DNA of 47,749 nucleotides from Planctomycetota bacterium. Lineage in GTDB: Bacteria; Planctomycetota; Planctomycetia; Pirellulales; UBA1268. The stretch's first letter is position 1; each line of letters opens with the position of its first letter. The notes under the pieces are model-generated. The model was not told where the DNA came from. It made no database searches and saw only the letters and a list, made by a program, of their open reading frames with translations. Positions 9,272 through 16,902 of the stretch are shown here, in pieces. The translations under genes were made by a program, and so were the position numbers. The stretch is taken from assembly GCA_003669605.1 (NCBI GenBank), contig QWOP01000034.1:1-47749 (forward strand), written 5' to 3'.

Positions 9272-10126
9272 ATGGCCACTGGCGTCACCACCGACCTGCC
9301 TGCTGCACCTGCTCTCTCTGGAGCGGAGTGGCTGGCGACTGCCGGCATGTGGCTGCTGCTCCTGGGGGGGGGCTTGTGGATGGCCAGGCTGCTTTTGGGG
9401 CGGGCCCGTCGTGGCCTGCCGCTGCTAGCGGGAGTGGCTTGGCCACCGGCTACCTGGAGCGGTCTGGAGACGTTTTTGTTGTTCGCTCTGGAGATCTTCT
9501 GTGTCAGTCTGTTCGCAGCCGGAGTGGGAAAGGATGCCCCGCTCCTCGACCGAATGGCTGCTCAGGGGGCTGGCTCGATCGTGGGGACGCTGGGGTTGGT
9601 GGCGCTGCTGCGGGGGAGGGGGGTATCGTGGCGGTCGCTGGGGCTGGGGAGCAACGACCTCGGTGGCGACTGGAGACTGGCTCTGGGCGGGCTCCTGTTG
9701 GTGACCGGGCCGCTGCTGGCGGTGGCCGGCTTTCTCAACACCCTCGTTCCCTACGAGCATCCGGTGATCGACTGCCTGGAGCGAAACCAGGACGGCTGGG
9801 GGCTGGTGGTGGTGGCGATCGCCGCCGTGGTGGCGGCGCCAGTGGCGGAGGAGTTTTTCTTCCGCCGACTGCTTCTGGGATGGATCGACACCCTCTGCCC
9901 GAGCCCTGGTGGAGCGCTGGCGGTCGGATTGTCGGCGACGGCGTTTGGATTGGCACACTGGGGGCAGGGGCTCGGCTGGGTGCCGCTGATCCCCCTGGGA
10001 GTGGTGCTCGGCGTGCTCGCCCGACAGCGCGGCACGCTGGTGCCAGCGATCCTCCTCCATGCATTGTTCAATGCCGTCAGCGTCGGCTTGCTCGTGCTCC
10101 AGATCTCCCAGCGAACGCCGGGATGA
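9272..10126 (+). CDS. CPBP-family intramembrane metalloprotease
   Basis: 284 aa with about seven hydrophobic segments. The CPBP (Abi/Rce1-like) motifs are visible: E193-E194-x3-R198, F225-G-L-A-H229, and H263-x3-N267, which form the intramembrane metal site. Bacterial members have been linked to bacteriocin self-protection, prenyl-protein processing and envelope regulation; no partner peptide is seen here. It follows pgsA by 36 nt in the same direction and may belong to the same unit. The start lacks a clear ribosome binding site. Confidence 0.88.
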   Translation: MATGVTTDLPAAPALSGAEWLATAGMWLLLLGGGLWMARLLLGRARRGLPLLAGVAWPPATWSGLETFLLFALEIFCVSLFAAGVGKDAPLLDRMAAQGAGSIVGTLGLVALLRGRGVSWRSLGLGSNDLGGDWRLALGGLLLVTGPLLAVAGFLNTLVPYEHPVIDCLERNQDGWGLVVVAIAAVVAAPVAEEFFFRRLLLGWIDTLCPSPGGALAVGLSATAFGLAHWGQGLGWVPLIPLGVVLGVLARQRGTLVPAILLHALFNAVSVGLLVLQISQRTPG

Positions 10127-10236
10127 GGGACTGCGGCCTGGCGGAAAGGCTGCCGAATCCGCTCTGGCAAGCGGTGGGGAATTCCGGCGACAATTCTCCT
10201 CCCCACGGATCGCTCCTCTGAGAAGGCCCATTCGAC

Positions 10237-11223
10237 GTGCCCCGGACCCTCGCCACACAGATTTCCGATCGCCTCGCCTACGTCGCCGTGCGGGTGGCCA
10301 TCTGCGTCATCCAGGCACTGCCGCGTCCGATCTGCGAGCGGTTTGCCCATTCTGCTGCCAGTCTGATCGCCAACCGGATGAAGATCCGGCGCTCCGTCGT
10401 CCGTGACAATCTCCGCATTGCCTTCCCGGAATGGACGGAGGCCGAGACCACTCGGACCATCGAGCGGATGTGGGAACACTTCCTCTTGATGGTCGTGGAG
10501 ATCGCTCATGCCGAGCGCGTCATCCGACGGACCACCTGGCGGAAACACCTCCGGATCCACGGCATGGAGCCGATGGTGAGGCTCTTGTGGAGCGATCGTC
10601 CGAAGGTGCTCCTTTCCGGCCACTACGGCAACTTCGAACTGTCCGGATATCTGTTCGGTGTTTTCGGATTCCGGATCTACTCAGTTGCCCGCGAACTCGA
10701 CAACCCGCTGCTCGACCGGTTCGTGATGAATTTCCGCGAATCGCGCGGCCAGCGGATCCTCCCCAAGAAGGGGAGTGCTCCCGATGTCAGCCAGGCGCTT
10801 GAGGAGAACGGATCGATTGGCTTGCTCGGCGACCAGGCTGCCGGTCCCAAAGGCTGCTGGGTTGAGTTTTTCGGTCGCCCGGCCAGTGTTCACAAGGCGA
10901 TCGGCCTGTTCGCAGTCTCTAGCGGCGCTCCGATCATGGTCTGCTCCGCCACCCGGAGAAGCGGACTGTTCGACTACGATCTCCGACTTGAAGGGATGGC
11001 CGATCCGGAACTCGGCTCCCCGGAAACCGCCGGGCTGAAGGAAGTGTCGCAGTGGTATACATCCCTGTTGGAGAAATCGATCCGCCGGGACCCGGCGCAG
11101 TATTGGTGGGTGCACCGCCGATGGCGGGGAGAGCCGGCACAGGCTACAGTAGGCCGGCCACCGGCCAAGGCTCTTGCGGCGCGCGTCCCGGGAGCTGCGC
11201 CGCCGGCGGCGGACGTGCCCTGA
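10237..11223 (+). CDS. LpxL/HtrB-type lysophospholipid acyltransferase
   Basis: 328 aa. The sequence matches the lipid A secondary acyltransferase family: an N-terminal hydrophobic helix (about 13-29), the catalytic H129-x4-E134 (HYGNFE), and the GLLGDQAAGPKG segment expected in the acyl-acceptor domain. It would transfer an acyl chain from acyl-ACP to a lipid A precursor or a related lipid at the inner membrane. The start is GTG 10237 with AGAAGG 10 nt upstream. The C-terminal 30 residues are Ala/Pro-rich and probably disordered. Exact acyl chain and acceptor are unknown. Confidence 0.85.
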   Translation: MPRTLATQISDRLAYVAVRVAICVIQALPRPICERFAHSAASLIANRMKIRRSVVRDNLRIAFPEWTEAETTRTIERMWEHFLLMVVEIAHAERVIRRTTWRKHLRIHGMEPMVRLLWSDRPKVLLSGHYGNFELSGYLFGVFGFRIYSVARELDNPLLDRFVMNFRESRGQRILPKKGSAPDVSQALEENGSIGLLGDQAAGPKGCWVEFFGRPASVHKAIGLFAVSSGAPIMVCSATRRSGLFDYDLRLEGMADPELGSPETAGLKEVSQWYTSLLEKSIRRDPAQYWWVHRRWRGEPAQATVGRPPAKALAARVPGAAPPAADVP

Positions 11224-11280
11224 CCGCACGGATCGAGTCGGTGTCACACATCAGGCTGCGGAACTGCTGACAGGCACTCT

Positions 11281-11652
11281 ATGGCCGACTGGTTGCCGAT
11301 CGCCGCAGTGGCGGATTGCCCTCCCGGATCCTCCTTGGAGAGGATCGTGGGAGATCGGATTGTCGCGTTGTGCAACGTCGACGGCACCTGGCATGCGATC
11401 GACGGTCTCTGCTCGCACCAAGGGGGGCCGCTGGGCAGCGGCAGCCTCTGCGGGACGCTGCTGAGGTGTCCCTGGCATGGCTGGCAGTTCGACGTCGTCA
11501 CCGGTCGCCATCGGCTCTCTCCCTCTGTCCATCAGGAGCGTTTCCAGGTCCGGGAATGCGATGGGCAGGTCTGGATTCTGACCCACGAGGCCAATCCTCA
11601 GGTGGCTGTCGGTGCGACCGGAACGCAGGCGACACCGAGGGCCGAGGGGTGA
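11281..11652 (+). CDS. Rieske [2Fe-2S] ferredoxin-like protein
   Basis: 123 aa. One Rieske domain: C44-S-H46 and C63-P-W-H66 provide the two cysteine and two histidine ligands, with WQFD after the second box. There is no catalytic oxygenase domain and no signal peptide, so this resembles stand-alone Rieske ferredoxins (NirD/BphF-like) that carry electrons in the cytoplasm. Its stop overlaps the GTG start of the GNAT gene (GTGA), so the two are translationally coupled. Confidence 0.9.
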   Translation: MADWLPIAAVADCPPGSSLERIVGDRIVALCNVDGTWHAIDGLCSHQGGPLGSGSLCGTLLRCPWHGWQFDVVTGRHRLSPSVHQERFQVRECDGQVWILTHEANPQVAVGATGTQATPRAEG

Positions 11653-12602
11653 TTGAGATCCGCTGCTTTCGCAACGACGATCCCCCCCGGCTGGCCGAGG
11701 TGTGGCGCGCTGCCGATCTCGGCCCGGCGGCGATGCAGCCGATGACGACAGCGATGCTTGAGGCTGGTGTGTTCTCCAAGCCGTACTTCGACCGTCACGG
11801 ACTTCTCGTGGCCGTCGATGACGGCCGGGTCGTTGGGTTTGGCCACGCAGGATTCGGTCCGGATACCGATCGCAGCGGGATCGACACCCGCGAGGGGGCC
11901 ACGTTCCTCGTGGCCGTAGTGCCACATCCGGAGTCGGAGTCGATTGCCGACCGGTTGCTGGCAGCGTGCGAGGAGTATCTCCGGAAGCGCGGGTCAGTCG
12001 TGCTCCTTGGTGGCGGTTCCAGCAAGATGCGAAGCTTCTATCTCGGGCTCTACGGTGGCTCCGATCTTCCGGGGATCCTCGACTCATCGGCAGTCTTGGT
12101 GGGGGTGTTCCGGCGGGCGGGATATATCGAGGGGGATCGGATTGCCGTTCTGCGGCGGGCGCTGGCGGGATTCCGGCCCCCCGTCAGCCGGCAGCAGATG
12201 ACCATTCGCCGCACCACTCAACTCCGCGTCATCGACGAACCGGACCGGCGCGACTGGTGGGAGGCAGCCACCACGACTGGAATTGCGCTGCGCCGCTACG
12301 AACTGTTTGGCGAGCGTGAGCGGCTGCTGGGGAGTGCTTCATTCTGGGACATGCAGCCACTGGCAAGCGTCTGGGGAGTGGCGGCTGGAGGGCTTCTCCA
12401 AGTGGAGGTCGAGGGGGGCCGTCGGCGCGAGGGACTGGCCCATTATCTCCTTGCCGAGTCGTTCTACGACCTGGCGCGGGAAGGGGGGGCGCTGGTGGAG
12501 ACACACGCCTCAAAGGCCAACTTGCCGGCGCTTGAATTGTTTGCCAAGTTGGGGTTCGAGGCTGTCGACCACGGCACGCTCTTCCGTCGCCCATCGGGCT
12601 GA
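11649..12602 (+). CDS. tandem GNAT-fold acetyltransferase
   Basis: 317 aa. Two GNAT-like halves are visible. The first (about 1-150) has a GLLVAVDDGRVVGFG core. The second (about 185-317) has the acetyl-CoA-binding type segment VEGGRRREGLAHYLLAE and ends with LELFAKLGFEAVDHG. The two-domain layout resembles mycothiol synthase-like proteins, but no substrate can be assigned. Start GTG 11649 overlaps the Rieske stop by 4 bp. The open frame runs upstream to 11316, but that part is antiphase to the Rieske gene and is not protein-like. Confidence 0.82.
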   Translation: MIEIRCFRNDDPPRLAEVWRAADLGPAAMQPMTTAMLEAGVFSKPYFDRHGLLVAVDDGRVVGFGHAGFGPDTDRSGIDTREGATFLVAVVPHPESESIADRLLAACEEYLRKRGSVVLLGGGSSKMRSFYLGLYGGSDLPGILDSSAVLVGVFRRAGYIEGDRIAVLRRALAGFRPPVSRQQMTIRRTTQLRVIDEPDRRDWWEAATTTGIALRRYELFGERERLLGSASFWDMQPLASVWGVAAGGLLQVEVEGGRRREGLAHYLLAESFYDLAREGGALVETHASKANLPALELFAKLGFEAVDHGTLFRRPSG

Positions 12603-12659
12603 TCGATCGGGCGCTTCCGCCTGCGGGAGAGACGTCGGCCGCCGCCGGATAGGTGGGAA

Positions 12660-13610
12660 TCAGTCGGTCGCCGTCGGCGGCTTGTCGGACAGTTGAGAGA
12701 GCGTTTCGATGTGCTGCTTGAGGGCGGCGGCCGACGTCTCGACTGGCCCCTCGTAGTATGCCAGCCGCGCTGACAACGGAGCGGTTTTGCCGTCGCGGCG
12801 CAGGTCCGCCAAGTAGTCCTGGAGGATCCGCCGCCGCACCGGCGTGGTGTGCAGCAGCCAGTGCACCCAGGCCCAGGACTCGGCGTAGTGGTCCTGCGAC
12901 ATCTCCCCGGCGGAAGCGAGCCCTTCCAGCCGTGCCAGGTCGAGCCGCCACGTGCCCTCAAGGAACCTACCGGTGAGGTAATCGATGTGCTGCCGGTGCA
13001 GGCCCTGCACTCCGCGTGGCAGTTCGAAATATTCTGCGATCCCTTCGTCGAGCCACAGTGGGACGGTGGGGACAATCGCGTGGACGTAGCCGTGTGTCGT
13101 CTCGTGACGGAGGTCTTCGGCGATCCGGTCCTGCCAGGGAGCAAAGACCGCCAGCGTCGTGTCGGTCTCCACGAAGAACGCCCGCCGCACCGGGAAGTTG
13201 GGGAATTGGCGAGCGGCGAAGGCGTCGTATCGTTCGGTGGCACCAAACAAATACAGATGGACCGGCTCGTCGGAGATTGGCAGCCCGAGATCCTGTGAGA
13301 CGTCGGTGCGGAGCGTCTCGAGGTCACGGATCAGCCGGTGTTGCTCGGCAAGACCGAAGTCGGCATGGATCACCAACTGCCCCGCCTGGACAACGGTCCG
13401 GTCGGGCAGTCCCTCCGCCCATCCCAGCGGAGGACCAAACTTTGTGCCTTCGAGGACGACGGTGTTGAGTGCCGGCAAGGCGGCGAACTGGCTACAACCG
13501 GCCACACCCGAGATGATGGTCACTGCCGCCATCAGCACCCAAGGGGCCGCGCAGACCACGAGGCCTGATGGCGCGGTGCAAGCGATCGGCGGCCGCAACG
13601 GGGCATGCAT
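12660..13610 (-). CDS. HExxH zinc-metallopeptidase-like lipoprotein
   Basis: 316 aa. A signal peptide ends in a lipobox (SGVAGC, C39), so the mature protein is likely lipid-anchored outside the cytoplasmic membrane. The gluzincin signature is H169-E170-T-T-H173, followed by WLDEGIAEYFE with the likely third ligand Glu. This pattern resembles planctomycete DUF1570-type proteins and peptidase MA families. Substrate unknown. I chose ATG 13610; GTG 13640 would add ten residues. It converges with the GNAT gene across a 57-bp gap. Confidence 0.72.
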   Translation of the reverse strand: MHAPLRPPIACTAPSGLVVCAAPWVLMAAVTIISGVAGCSQFAALPALNTVVLEGTKFGPPLGWAEGLPDRTVVQAGQLVIHADFGLAEQHRLIRDLETLRTDVSQDLGLPISDEPVHLYLFGATERYDAFAARQFPNFPVRRAFFVETDTTLAVFAPWQDRIAEDLRHETTHGYVHAIVPTVPLWLDEGIAEYFELPRGVQGLHRQHIDYLTGRFLEGTWRLDLARLEGLASAGEMSQDHYAESWAWVHWLLHTTPVRRRILQDYLADLRRDGKTAPLSARLAYYEGPVETSAAALKQHIETLSQLSDKPPTATD

Positions 13611-13640
13611 AAAAACAACGGGGCCGGCGGGAGATGACAC

Positions 13641-13810
13641 GGCGGCGGTGCGCCGGCGCTTGGGGCGGGATGCTAGCGGAGGGGGGAAAGCGGTCCAATG
13701 CCAGTGCGTCTGCAGCTCCAGACTGTCGGTGGATAAAGTTCCTGGGTTGGTTCCGCCTCGAAGAGCCGGTGCAAACGCCCCCTCCCCAGGGAATGCCAGG
13801 CGCGGTCACT
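13641..13810. other. intergenic DNA upstream of metallopeptidase gene
   Basis: This should hold the minus-strand promoter of the lipoprotein gene. No convincing -35/-10 pair or RNA structure was recognised. It leads directly into the 10-bp tandem repeat. Confidence 0.4.
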
Positions 13811-13913
13811 CATGGGCAGGCATGGGCAGGCATGGGCAGGCATGGGCAGGCATGGGCAGGCATGGGCAGGCATGGGCAGGCATGGGCAGGCATGGGCAGG
13901 CATGGGCAGGCAT
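13811..13913. repeat. ten perfect 10-bp tandem repeats
   Basis: CATGGGCAGG is repeated exactly ten times (13811-13910), followed by a partial CAT. No unit carries a substitution, which suggests recent expansion or ongoing length change. The period is close to one helical turn, so any protein binding one unit would see copies on the same face. It lies between the 5' end of the metallopeptidase gene and the 3' end of the minus-strand hypothetical gene. Frames through it (GQAWAGMGRH repeats) lack coding support. Confidence 0.97.
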
Positions 13914-13927
13914 TCCAGCCGCCGATG

Positions 13928-13952
13928 CGTCACGTCACGTCACGTCACGTCA
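13928..13952. repeat. five 5-bp repeats overlapping a stop codon
   Basis: CGTCA occurs five times in a row. On the minus strand this is TGACG x5, and the first TGA met is the stop codon of the upstream hypothetical gene (13950-13952). Because 5 is not a multiple of 3, the array puts TGA in all three minus-strand frames. Confidence 0.95.
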
Positions 13953-14909
13953 CGGCCTGCGAGCGAGCCTGTCGAGGGTTCCCACGAGAGTCTCCAGTCC
14001 GACCGGACGGGAGAGGACCGCGGCCGCACCGGCCCACAGCGCGGCGGTCAATGTGTCGCCGCGGGGGAATGACTCGAGGATCACGACGGCCGTACCGGGG
14101 CTGTTGGCGGCGAGCATTCTCAGCCATTCCAGATCCCCCCCCTCGATTCGCTCTGCATCCCAGACCACCAGCCCAGCGAGGCCTTCCAGCCCCGGTCTGC
14201 CGAGCGTCCGCGTGAAGATCGGATAGCCGGCTGCCGCCAGCAGGTCAGCGAGGCCGTCGAGGTCGAGGGGCCGTCGAGCGACGACGGTCACCGCCGGTCG
14301 GAGTGGATGGTCGGCGGCGGAGAACAGCGGGGCCTCAAGGAAGCGGTCCTCGCGGCGGGCGGTGGTCGGCAGGCCGAGCGATCCAGGGTATCCACTGTCG
14401 AGATCGCTGAACCACCGTATCAGTCGCCCTGGCAGATCGTGCCAGGCAATCTCCTCGACACCGGGGAAGGGGGGGCCGCTGCGACGACGGCCATCGGCGA
14501 GGCTCGAGGCCACCGCGAACAGCGGCGCCAGCGGCCAGGCAAGGGAGAGCCGAAGCGCGTCGTCGGTGGTCCAGCGGCCGGGACGGTCGGTGGCCAGAAG
14601 GATCACATCGGGGCAGGAGAGGGGCGGAGTCGCTCCCCCATGATCGCCGCCGACTTTTGATCGGCCCGCCGGCATGGCCACAGACACCGACTCCAATGCC
14701 GAGGCGATGGTGGGAAATGAAGTGATCTCAATCACCCCCTCGAGCCACTGCCTGGCAAGTGTGATCTCTGCGCTGCAGTCCAGACCGATCCACATTCCCC
14801 GCCGCCGTCGGCTACGGGTGCCGCTCCGTTCCCCACTTGAAAGCACAAAACGTGTGGGCATGGATCGATCCGCGGCAATGGGCTGATAGGAAGCGATGGA
14901 GCCAAACAT
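13950..14909 (-). CDS. hypothetical protein with receiver-like C-terminal part
   Basis: 319 aa, family not recognised. The C-terminal 115 residues (from AVTVVARRPLDLDGLADLL to RPVGLETLVGTLDRL) alternate hydrophobic strands and helices like a CheY-type receiver, including an AGAAAVLSRPV segment in the place of the usual G-x-x-x-x-L-x-K-P. The phospho-acceptor region reads VVWDAERIEGG and the conserved lysine before Pro is Arg. It may be a pseudo-receiver. An earlier segment (MWIGLDCSAEITLARQWLEG) also looks like the start of a receiver-like fold, so two such domains are possible. Start is uncertain: ATG 14909, 14861 and 14795 are all in frame. It is divergent from the Mur ligase-like gene. Confidence 0.55.
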   Translation of the reverse strand: MFGSIASYQPIAADRSMPTRFVLSSGERSGTRSRRRRGMWIGLDCSAEITLARQWLEGVIEITSFPTIASALESVSVAMPAGRSKVGGDHGGATPPLSCPDVILLATDRPGRWTTDDALRLSLAWPLAPLFAVASSLADGRRRSGPPFPGVEEIAWHDLPGRLIRWFSDLDSGYPGSLGLPTTARREDRFLEAPLFSAADHPLRPAVTVVARRPLDLDGLADLLAAAGYPIFTRTLGRPGLEGLAGLVVWDAERIEGGDLEWLRMLAANSPGTAVVILESFPRGDTLTAALWAGAAAVLSRPVGLETLVGTLDRLARRP

Positions 14910-15008
14910 GCAAGTCCAATCCCAACGCCGAACCGTAGTCGATTCACGTTCGGCACGGCAAGGGAGGTGGTCTGCGGGGAAGTCCGGGGAGGAAAAAAAA
15001 CGGACGCA

Positions 15009-15045
15009 GATACGGGGTTGACCCCGTATCGGGCCCGCGGACAAT
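15009..15045 (+). promoter_or_regulatory. promoter with overlapping palindrome upstream of Mur cluster
   Basis: TTGACC (15018-15023), a 16-nt spacer and GACAAT (15040-15045) form a plausible sigma-70 promoter about 65 nt before the Mur ligase-like start. A perfect palindrome overlaps the -35: GATACGGGGT (15009-15018), 2 nt, ACCCCGTATC (15021-15030). This is the usual layout for a repressor operator. The same -35 variant (TTGACC) occurs in the dnaG promoter of this window. Confidence 0.6.
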
Positions 15046-15110
15046 GCTCATCGCTTCGTGGTCAAGGACGACCGCGCAGGGACGATTCACACGCTGGCAG
15101 GAGGCCTTCC

Positions 15111-16733
15111 ATGGTCGATGGCGTGGCTGGTGGTACGGGTGGAGATGGTGGCCGGAAGAAGGTTTCATCAGGAGGCCGGAAAGGTCTCTCTGATGGCGTT
15201 CATCATGGTCTGGAGGGCGATGGCGAAAAATCCGCTGCCGCGGAAGTTCGCACCGGGCGGTCGGCGGGAAGCGTGGGGGTGAGACTTTCCACGATTCTCC
15301 CCGTGACGCGATTCATCGCCTGCGATGACATTGTTGCCCGGGGGTGTCACGACGACCCCGACCTCTGCAAGCCGGGGGACGTGTTCGTGGCCCGGCTGGC
15401 TGCAGGCAGCGACGGCCACGAGGCTGCGGCCCGCGCAATTGCCAGAGGAGTATCGGGAATCATCGCCGAGCGGATCATTCCCACGTTTGGAACGCCGCTG
15501 TGCATCGTGCCGGACACCGCCTGGGCGCAGGCCCGTCTCGAACAGGCACTCGTCGGTGATCCCGCCCACCGCCTGAAAGTCATCGCCGTCACCGGCACCA
15601 GTGGGAAGACCACCACGGCCTGGCTGGTCGCCGCAGTGCTGTCGGAGGCGGGACATGTCGTTGGCGTGCTCTCCGACATCGGCTGCCTCGACGCGAATGC
15701 CACGGAGCCTGTGGCAGCCGATCTGGGGCAGCCAGGGGTGCTGGCGAAATGGCTTGCCAGACTCGAGGCCGGAGGTTGCAGCCACGCTGTGGTGGAGGTC
15801 TCAAGCGCCATGCTTTCCCAGCGGATGCTCGCCGGCGTGCCCTGCGACACCGTCGTCGTCACCAATCTCGCTCGGGCGCATCTTGATGACCACGGTTCGG
15901 TCGAGGCCTACCATGAGATCAAAGGCCGGATCGTCGAAGGCTTGACGAGTGATGGCTGTTTGGTCGCCAACGTCGACGATCCACGAGTCCGCCGACTCGT
16001 GGCACGGTGGTCGGCCGACGGGCCGGGACGGGGACAGGCCGGGGCGGTGATCGGCGTGGGGCTCTGTCGGCCGGCCGAGTTGTCGGCCACGGCGGTGGAG
16101 CGGTCGCTCGGCGGCCAGACATTCCTCATTCGTCACGGTGGTCACTCCGTGGCGGTGGGAGTGTCGACGCCGGTGGCGTCGTTTGTGCGCGATGCGCTCC
16201 TCGCTGCGGCGGTGGGACTGCGGCACGGGGTGCCGCTGGAGTTGGTGGCGCGGGGTCTGGAGGCGACCGGCAGCGTGACCGGTCGGCTGGACCGACTGCG
16301 ACGTGGCCAGGAGGCGCACGTGTTTGTCGATCATCCCACCAGTGGTCACGCATTGGCAACGACGCTTGCCAGCCTGCGCCGGTTGACGCCAGGAAAGTTG
16401 GTGGTAATTGCCGAGGAGGAGTGGGCCGAGGATTTCGGCGGCGGTCACAGGTTTGCCTGCCGTGCTGCACGGTGGTGCAATGAGTCACTCGTTGTGCCTT
16501 CCGATATTCTCCACCCGTCGGCCGGTCGCCGCCAAATCTCTGCCTACGCGAGGATCGACCGGCTGCTGTCCAGGCTGGGCAGGCACGACTGCGTGCTCCT
16601 TCTGGGAACCCGGCTCCCGAGTGGGGGGGGACCGAGCGATCCGGGGGAGTCGGTACCGTTGGCGGCGCTGGTCGACGCTTGGCTGGCGGCGGCCCATCCA
16701 GCCGTGTGGGGGAGTGGCCGCAGAGCGGCCTGA
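15111..16733 (+). CDS. Mur ligase family protein, MurE-like, atypical C-terminal domain
   Basis: 540 aa. After a Gly/Lys-rich tail (1-57) a MurE-type N-terminal domain begins (KPGDVFVARLAAGSDGH). The central ATPase domain has P-loop TGTSGKTT (161-168), E229 in VVEVSSAML, HLDDH at 257-261 and EAYHEIK with K271 where Mur ligases carry a carbamylated lysine. GRLDRL (391-396) fits the segment before the C-terminal domain. By eye that domain lacks the amino-acid binding DNPR motif (SDILHPS instead) and the GKGHE motif (LGTRLPS instead). HTPDAL reads PTSGHAL. The fold and ATP site look kept, but UDP-MurNAc-dipeptide plus diamino acid ligation is doubtful. AGGAGG precedes ATG 15111. Confidence 0.8.
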   Translation: MVDGVAGGTGGDGGRKKVSSGGRKGLSDGVHHGLEGDGEKSAAAEVRTGRSAGSVGVRLSTILPVTRFIACDDIVARGCHDDPDLCKPGDVFVARLAAGSDGHEAAARAIARGVSGIIAERIIPTFGTPLCIVPDTAWAQARLEQALVGDPAHRLKVIAVTGTSGKTTTAWLVAAVLSEAGHVVGVLSDIGCLDANATEPVAADLGQPGVLAKWLARLEAGGCSHAVVEVSSAMLSQRMLAGVPCDTVVVTNLARAHLDDHGSVEAYHEIKGRIVEGLTSDGCLVANVDDPRVRRLVARWSADGPGRGQAGAVIGVGLCRPAELSATAVERSLGGQTFLIRHGGHSVAVGVSTPVASFVRDALLAAAVGLRHGVPLELVARGLEATGSVTGRLDRLRRGQEAHVFVDHPTSGHALATTLASLRRLTPGKLVVIAEEEWAEDFGGGHRFACRAARWCNESLVVPSDILHPSAGRRQISAYARIDRLLSRLGRHDCVLLLGTRLPSGGGPSDPGESVPLAALVDAWLAAAHPAVWGSGRRAA

Positions 16734-16736
16734 CGC

Positions 16737-16759
16737 CGCTGCTCCACCGGTGAGCAGCG
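16737..16759 (+). terminator. hairpin between Mur ligase-like and murB-like genes
   Basis: A perfect 8-bp stem CGCTGCTC/GAGCAGCG with loop CACCGGT begins 4 nt after the upstream stop codon. A run of eight G, not T, follows, so it may be an attenuator, an mRNA-stabilising hairpin or a weak terminator rather than a full intrinsic terminator. Confidence 0.4.
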
Positions 16760-16902
16760 TGGGGGGGGCCACGGTGAGGATGGACGGATGCCGCTGCCGG
16801 AAGTCACAATCACTCCCCGCGGAGCGGTCGAGTGAGAGTGCCGGCTGAGGCGGAGAGACCACCAGGCCAAAGGGGCCGAAATCGGAACAGAGGCGGAAGA
16901 CG

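Noticed and set aside
13811..13952. CRISPR-like array
   Set aside because: Units are 10 and 5 bp with no spacers between them, and no cas genes are present. These are simple tandem repeats.
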